NCBI GenBank assembly: GCA_016293435.1
Contig: JAEDEG010000126.1
Span: 1-7,342 of the forward strand
From: Clostridia bacterium
Lineage (GTDB): Bacteria > Bacillota > Clostridia > UMGS1810
DNA: 7,342 nt
Direction: 5' to 3'
A program made the translations under genes and the position numbers. Shown here in pieces: positions 5,010 to 7,342 of this stretch. Each line of letters starts with the position of its first letter. The first letter of the stretch is position 1. Under the pieces are notes generated by a model that was given only the letters and a program-made list of their open reading frames with translations, did not search any database and was not told where the DNA came from.

Positions 5010-5738
5010 ATGAAAAAAACAGTTCTTATTACAGGTGGAACACGGGGGATTGGCAGAGCTTGTACCCTCGCCTTTTTGCAAAAAGGCTATAACGTTGCTG
5101 CACTGTACAAATCTGACAATGCCGCTGCAAAAGAGCTTATGGACATGTGCAGAGGCAAAAGTATTTTTGTTTTGAAATGTGATGTTTCTGATTTTGATGC
5201 GGTAAGCTTGGCGGTTGCAGATATAACTGCAGCCTTCGGCGGTGTTGATATTCTTATAAACAATGCCGGCATAGCTCAGCAAAAGATGCTCTGCGACACA
5301 ACCCGCGCCGATTGGGATACAATGTTTAATAACAACGTTGGATCTGTGTATAACACAACAAGGTGTGTTTATGATTATATGGTATCCAAAAAGTGGGGCA
5401 GAATTATAAATCTTTCGTCTATATGGGGGATAACCGGAGCATCGTGTGAGGTGCTCTACAGTGCTTCCAAGGCTGCAGTCATCGGCTATACAAAAGCTCT
5501 TGCAAAAGAGCTCGGTCCGTCGGGAATTTGTGTCAACTGTATTGCTCCCGGAGTTATCGATACCGAGATGAATTCCCATCTTTGTGCCGAAGATATGGAC
5601 GCACTGTGTGATGAAACTCCGCTTTGCCGCATAGGTAAGGCAGAGGAGATTGCTTCTCTCGCTCTTTATCTTGCATCCGACGATTCCTCCTTTATTACGG
5701 GTCAGGTTATTAGCCCCAACGGCGGTATGGTTATCTGA
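5010..5738 (+). CDS. SDR-family oxidoreductase, FabG fold, YmfI-like
   Basis: The 242-residue classical short-chain dehydrogenase/reductase has TGGTRGIG at 8-15 (dinucleotide binding), NNAG at 84-87, N109, S137, Y150 and K154 (catalytic tetrad) and PG at 180-181. Proteins of this shape include 3-oxoacyl-ACP reductase (FabG) and the EF-P 5-aminopentanone reductase YmfI, which completes the post-translational modification of elongation factor P in Bacillus. The run SSIWGITGASCEVLYSASK followed by ALAKELGPSGI and IAPGVIDTEMN is, to my recollection, more like the YmfI-type group, but this needs a phylogeny. ATG 5010 is preferred because AGAGG (4994-4998) is 11 nt upstream; an in-frame GTG at 4998 would overlap that site. 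Without fatty-acid genes nearby, a FabG role in lipid synthesis has no local support. Confidence 0.88.
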   Translation: MKKTVLITGGTRGIGRACTLAFLQKGYNVAALYKSDNAAAKELMDMCRGKSIFVLKCDVSDFDAVSLAVADITAAFGGVDILINNAGIAQQKMLCDTTRADWDTMFNNNVGSVYNTTRCVYDYMVSKKWGRIINLSSIWGITGASCEVLYSASKAAVIGYTKALAKELGPSGICVNCIAPGVIDTEMNSHLCAEDMDALCDETPLCRIGKAEEIASLALYLASDDSSFITGQVISPNGGMVI

Positions 5739-5770
5739 TAAAAGTTTACAATATATTAACAAAATCTTTA

Positions 5771-5799
5771 TTGACTATTTGGCTGCAATCAGTTATAAT
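5771..5799 (+). promoter_or_regulatory. sigma-A promoter of the membrane protein-cyclophilin operon
   Basis: TTGACT (5771-5776) and TATAAT (5794-5799) are separated by 17 bp, a near-consensus sigma-A promoter. It lies 32 bp after the SDR stop codon and 48 bp ahead of the next start codon. Transcription would begin near 5806, giving a leader of about 40 nt with no evident structured element. Confidence 0.8.
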
Positions 5800-5847
5800 T
5801 GCTTTTGTACCAAAACAGCAAGACAAAAACGATTTGGAGAAGAACAT

Positions 5848-6465
5848 ATGTTTAATTCACAAGGCGGATTCAAAAATTTTTGGCACTACAACAAATGGAA
5901 AATATTTTCTCTAATTGCATTGATTCTTTTTATAGCCTTTGCTGTTTCTCAGTGCTCATACGGCTCCGTTACGGATTTTGAAGTGCTCCATATAAGCGGA
6001 GTGCGTGATGTGTCGGGTGATGAGTTTATAAAAAGAATAAAAAATGATGTGGAGCTTGTATCTGAGGGCAATGATCCAAATGCCGAGTTTATGCATATAT
6101 TTGTGCCGCAAGACATGCGAGATATTATAGAGACCGGTGCTCTTGAGAAAATTCAGGTAGAGATGGTCGGCGGCAACAGCACACTTTTTATTCTCGACAA
6201 AGAAACGATATATTCCTATAAGGACAATGAGTTCTTCTATGATCTGACTCAGATTGCCGACAGCTTTAATGTTCCCGAAGAAAAAAGATACCTCGGAGCA
6301 AACGGCGAGGTTTGTGCAATTTCGGTGGACGGCAACAAATATCTGCAGGAGTGTAATTTACAATGCGATTCTCTGTATATTGCTGTGCGCAACCACAGCG
6401 AAAAAAAATCGGATGAATATATAAACGCCTTTGCGGTACTCAATCACATATTATCAAATAACTAA
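5848..6465 (+). CDS. hypothetical membrane-anchored protein
   Basis: The protein has 205 residues. A short basic and aromatic N-terminus (FKNFWHYNKWK, 8-18) precedes one transmembrane helix at about 19-35 (IFSLIALILFIAFAVS); the rest is soluble and, by the positive-inside rule, outside the cell. The Cys just after the helix (C36, preceded by V-S-Q) does not match a lipobox because Q is at -1, so an uncleaved signal anchor is more likely. The outer domain (about 40-205) is mixed alpha/beta, with an IFVPQDMRDIIETGALEKI stretch and a few further cysteines (for example ECNLQC), and I recognise no family. GGAGA (5836-5840) is 7 nt before ATG 5848; the frame extends upstream to 5650 but that part overlaps the SDR gene and the promoter. 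It is the first gene of the operon, ending 14 nt before the cyclophilin gene. Confidence 0.78.
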   Translation: MFNSQGGFKNFWHYNKWKIFSLIALILFIAFAVSQCSYGSVTDFEVLHISGVRDVSGDEFIKRIKNDVELVSEGNDPNAEFMHIFVPQDMRDIIETGALEKIQVEMVGGNSTLFILDKETIYSYKDNEFFYDLTQIADSFNVPEEKRYLGANGEVCAISVDGNKYLQECNLQCDSLYIAVRNHSEKKSDEYINAFAVLNHILSNN

Positions 6466-6479
6466 GGAGATGCATTTTC

Positions 6480-7181
6480 ATGTCAAAGAAAGATGAAAAA
6501 AACAAAAACATAATATTGGTAGCTGTAATACTTGTGTTTACAATTGCACTTGTATTTATTGTTCGGGCAATTATAAATTCTCATGTTGCACCTCCTGCGT
6601 CGCAAACCTCGCAGAGCGAACAAGCAGAAACAGCTCAGGTTGACAAACCCGAGGCAAACAGCACATCGGTTCCCGAGCCCCTTCCGATAACCGATACCGA
6701 GCGCACCAACGTTAAGGTTACAATGGACGACAGACAGAGCTTTACCATTTGTGTATATCCCGATGTTGCTCCTCAGAGTGCTCAAAACTTTCTTAATCTT
6801 GTGCGTGAAGGCTTTTATAACGGTCTCACCTTCCACAGAGTTATTGCAGGCTTTATGGCTCAAGGCGGTGACCCGGAGGGTACAGGTATGGGCGGCTCAG
6901 ATCGCAGGATTGTGGGTGAATTTTCGGCAAACGGATACGAAAATACCCTCTCTCATAAGCGTGGAGTTGTGTCTATGGCAAGGTCTCAGGATTTCAACTC
7001 GGCTTCTTCACAGTTTTTTATTTGCTATGACGATGCATCCTTCCTCGACGGTGAGTATGCAGCCTTCGGTGAGGTTGTAGAGGGGATGGAGGTTGTTGAT
7101 ACCTTCCTTTCTGCAGGTACCGACGAAAACGATAAGCCTCTTAAGGATGTTGTAATATCAAAGATGACGGTTGAAGAATAA
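6480..7181 (+). CDS. membrane-anchored cyclophilin-type peptidyl-prolyl isomerase
   Basis: The product has 233 residues. A lysine-rich start (KKDEKNKN) precedes a transmembrane helix at about 11-32, then a Ser/Gln/Glu/Pro-rich linker (about 37-72), then a cyclophilin domain (about 76-231). The active-site signature is FHRVIAGFMAQGGD at 118-131, with catalytic R120, plus F125 and Q128; GSDRRIVGEF, the VSMARSQDFNSASSQFFI block and FLDGEYAAFGEV follow as in bacterial cyclophilins. The enzyme catalyses cis-trans isomerisation at proline and probably helps fold exported proteins at the outer membrane face. AAGGAGA (6464-6470), overlapping the upstream stop codon, is 9 nt before ATG 6480, so it is likely co-transcribed with the preceding gene. 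It is followed by a strong terminator. Confidence 0.93.
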   Translation: MSKKDEKNKNIILVAVILVFTIALVFIVRAIINSHVAPPASQTSQSEQAETAQVDKPEANSTSVPEPLPITDTERTNVKVTMDDRQSFTICVYPDVAPQSAQNFLNLVREGFYNGLTFHRVIAGFMAQGGDPEGTGMGGSDRRIVGEFSANGYENTLSHKRGVVSMARSQDFNSASSQFFICYDDASFLDGEYAAFGEVVEGMEVVDTFLSAGTDENDKPLKDVVISKMTVEE

Positions 7182-7187
7182 AACAAT

Positions 7188-7234
7188 AAAGCTGTTCAAA
7201 ACGTGCTTTTGCATGCTTTGAACAGCTTTGTTTA
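7188..7234 (+). terminator. rho-independent terminator after the cyclophilin gene
   Basis: AAAGCTGTTCAAA (7188-7200) pairs perfectly with TTTGAACAGCTTT (7217-7229). After one mismatch the stem continues CGTGC/GCATG (one G-T wobble) to a TTTT loop (7207-7210). The 3' side runs into CTTTGTTTAT, a modest T-tract. The A-run on the 5' side also makes it partly bidirectional. It ends the operon that began at 5771. Confidence 0.85.
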
Positions 7235-7342
7235 TAACTAAATTAAGATGGGGGTGTTTCAAAACTCCCCATGAAAATCGAGGATGAAAGTCCTCGATTT
7301 TTTGTGCAAAAAAATAGGCTGAAACCATAGCGGAATCAGCCA
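7232..7342 (+). repeat. second multi-hairpin element sharing the left junction of the rhuM insertion (partial)
   Basis: TTATAACTAAATTAAGATG at 7232-7250 is identical, 19 of 19 bases, to 568-586. Three stems follow: ATGGGG (7248-7253) with CCCCAT (7267-7272); AAAATCGAGGA (7274-7284) with TCCTCGATTTT (7291-7301), a perfect 11-bp stem followed by Ts; and GGCTGA (7317-7322) with TCAGCC (7336-7341), which has an inner CC/GG pair. After the shared left end the stem sequences differ from those of 575-687 while the architecture is alike. The window ends inside it, so the right end and any cargo (for example a tnpB) are unseen. Confidence 0.6.

Noticed and set aside
5007..5762. Long minus-strand open frame of 251 codons opposite the SDR gene
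   Set aside because: It is the antisense shadow of a clearly coding SDR gene, with no ribosome site and Cys/His/Ser-rich nonsense-like composition.
5943..5957. Lipoprotein signal (Cys after the membrane helix of the hypothetical protein)
   Set aside because: The residues before Cys are V-S-Q; Gln at -1 does not fit a lipobox, so a plain membrane anchor is preferred.
6483..6863. Minus-strand frame opposite the cyclophilin N-terminus
   Set aside because: Antisense shadow; low-complexity Cys/Lys/Tyr-rich composition.

Overview
The window looks like chromosomal DNA of a spore-forming-type Firmicute, most likely a gut Clostridia (Oscillospirales/Eubacteriales-like) bacterium. This is inferred from strong AGGAGG-type ribosome binding sites, sigma-A-type promoters, TGTCGAA (Spo0A-box-like) motifs, and protein families typical of Clostridia. 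No species can be named from the sequence alone.

There are two compartments. Positions 1 to about 2245 are strikingly AT-rich (11 G+C of 60 in 901-960) and full of gene debris: a possible tyrosine-recombinase tail (2-73), a long-range inverted repeat (158-250), tandem TGTCGAA-like boxes (279-295), a broken rhuM gene (341 to about 800), an intact NAT_N/GNAT_C-type acyltransferase-domain gene (835-1728), a second set of TGTCGAA boxes (1766-1790), an orphan small membrane ORF (1780-2112) and a second, decayed rhuM fragment (2116-2216). The rest (2246-7181) is richer in G+C (30 of 60 in 4201-4260) and orderly, with all genes on the + strand: a histidine phosphatase, an aldo/keto reductase, dapA, an SDR reductase (FabG fold, YmfI-like), then a two-gene unit made of a membrane-anchored protein of unknown function and a membrane-anchored cyclophilin. 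That unit has a clear sigma-A promoter (5771-5799) and ends at a strong hairpin terminator (7188-7229).

The most interesting signal is non-coding. RhuM is interrupted by a 113-bp element (575-687) built of three consecutive hairpins. Removing exactly 113 bp restores the RhuM reading frame and the family's expected residue spacing (DGKNYN|TAHYNLD), with at most a 3-bp ambiguity (AAC). The element's left junction, TTATAACTAAATTAAGATG, recurs identically at 7232-7250, just after the cyclophilin terminator, where another multi-hairpin array begins. A conserved 5' flank (TTATAAC), lack of an appreciable target duplication, subterminal hairpins and a loop-to-3'-end pseudoknot potential all fit a miniature IS200/IS605-type element (PATE-like). 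Its right end resembles the 3' part of a TnpB omega-RNA. The family assignment is inference; the insertion, hairpins and shared left end are seen directly.

Functionally, dapA supplies the lysine/diaminopimelate (and dipicolinate) branch. The neighbouring reductases and phosphatase have no demonstrable common pathway with it. The last two genes are probably co-transcribed and act at the outer face of the membrane. No tRNA, rRNA or CRISPR array was seen.
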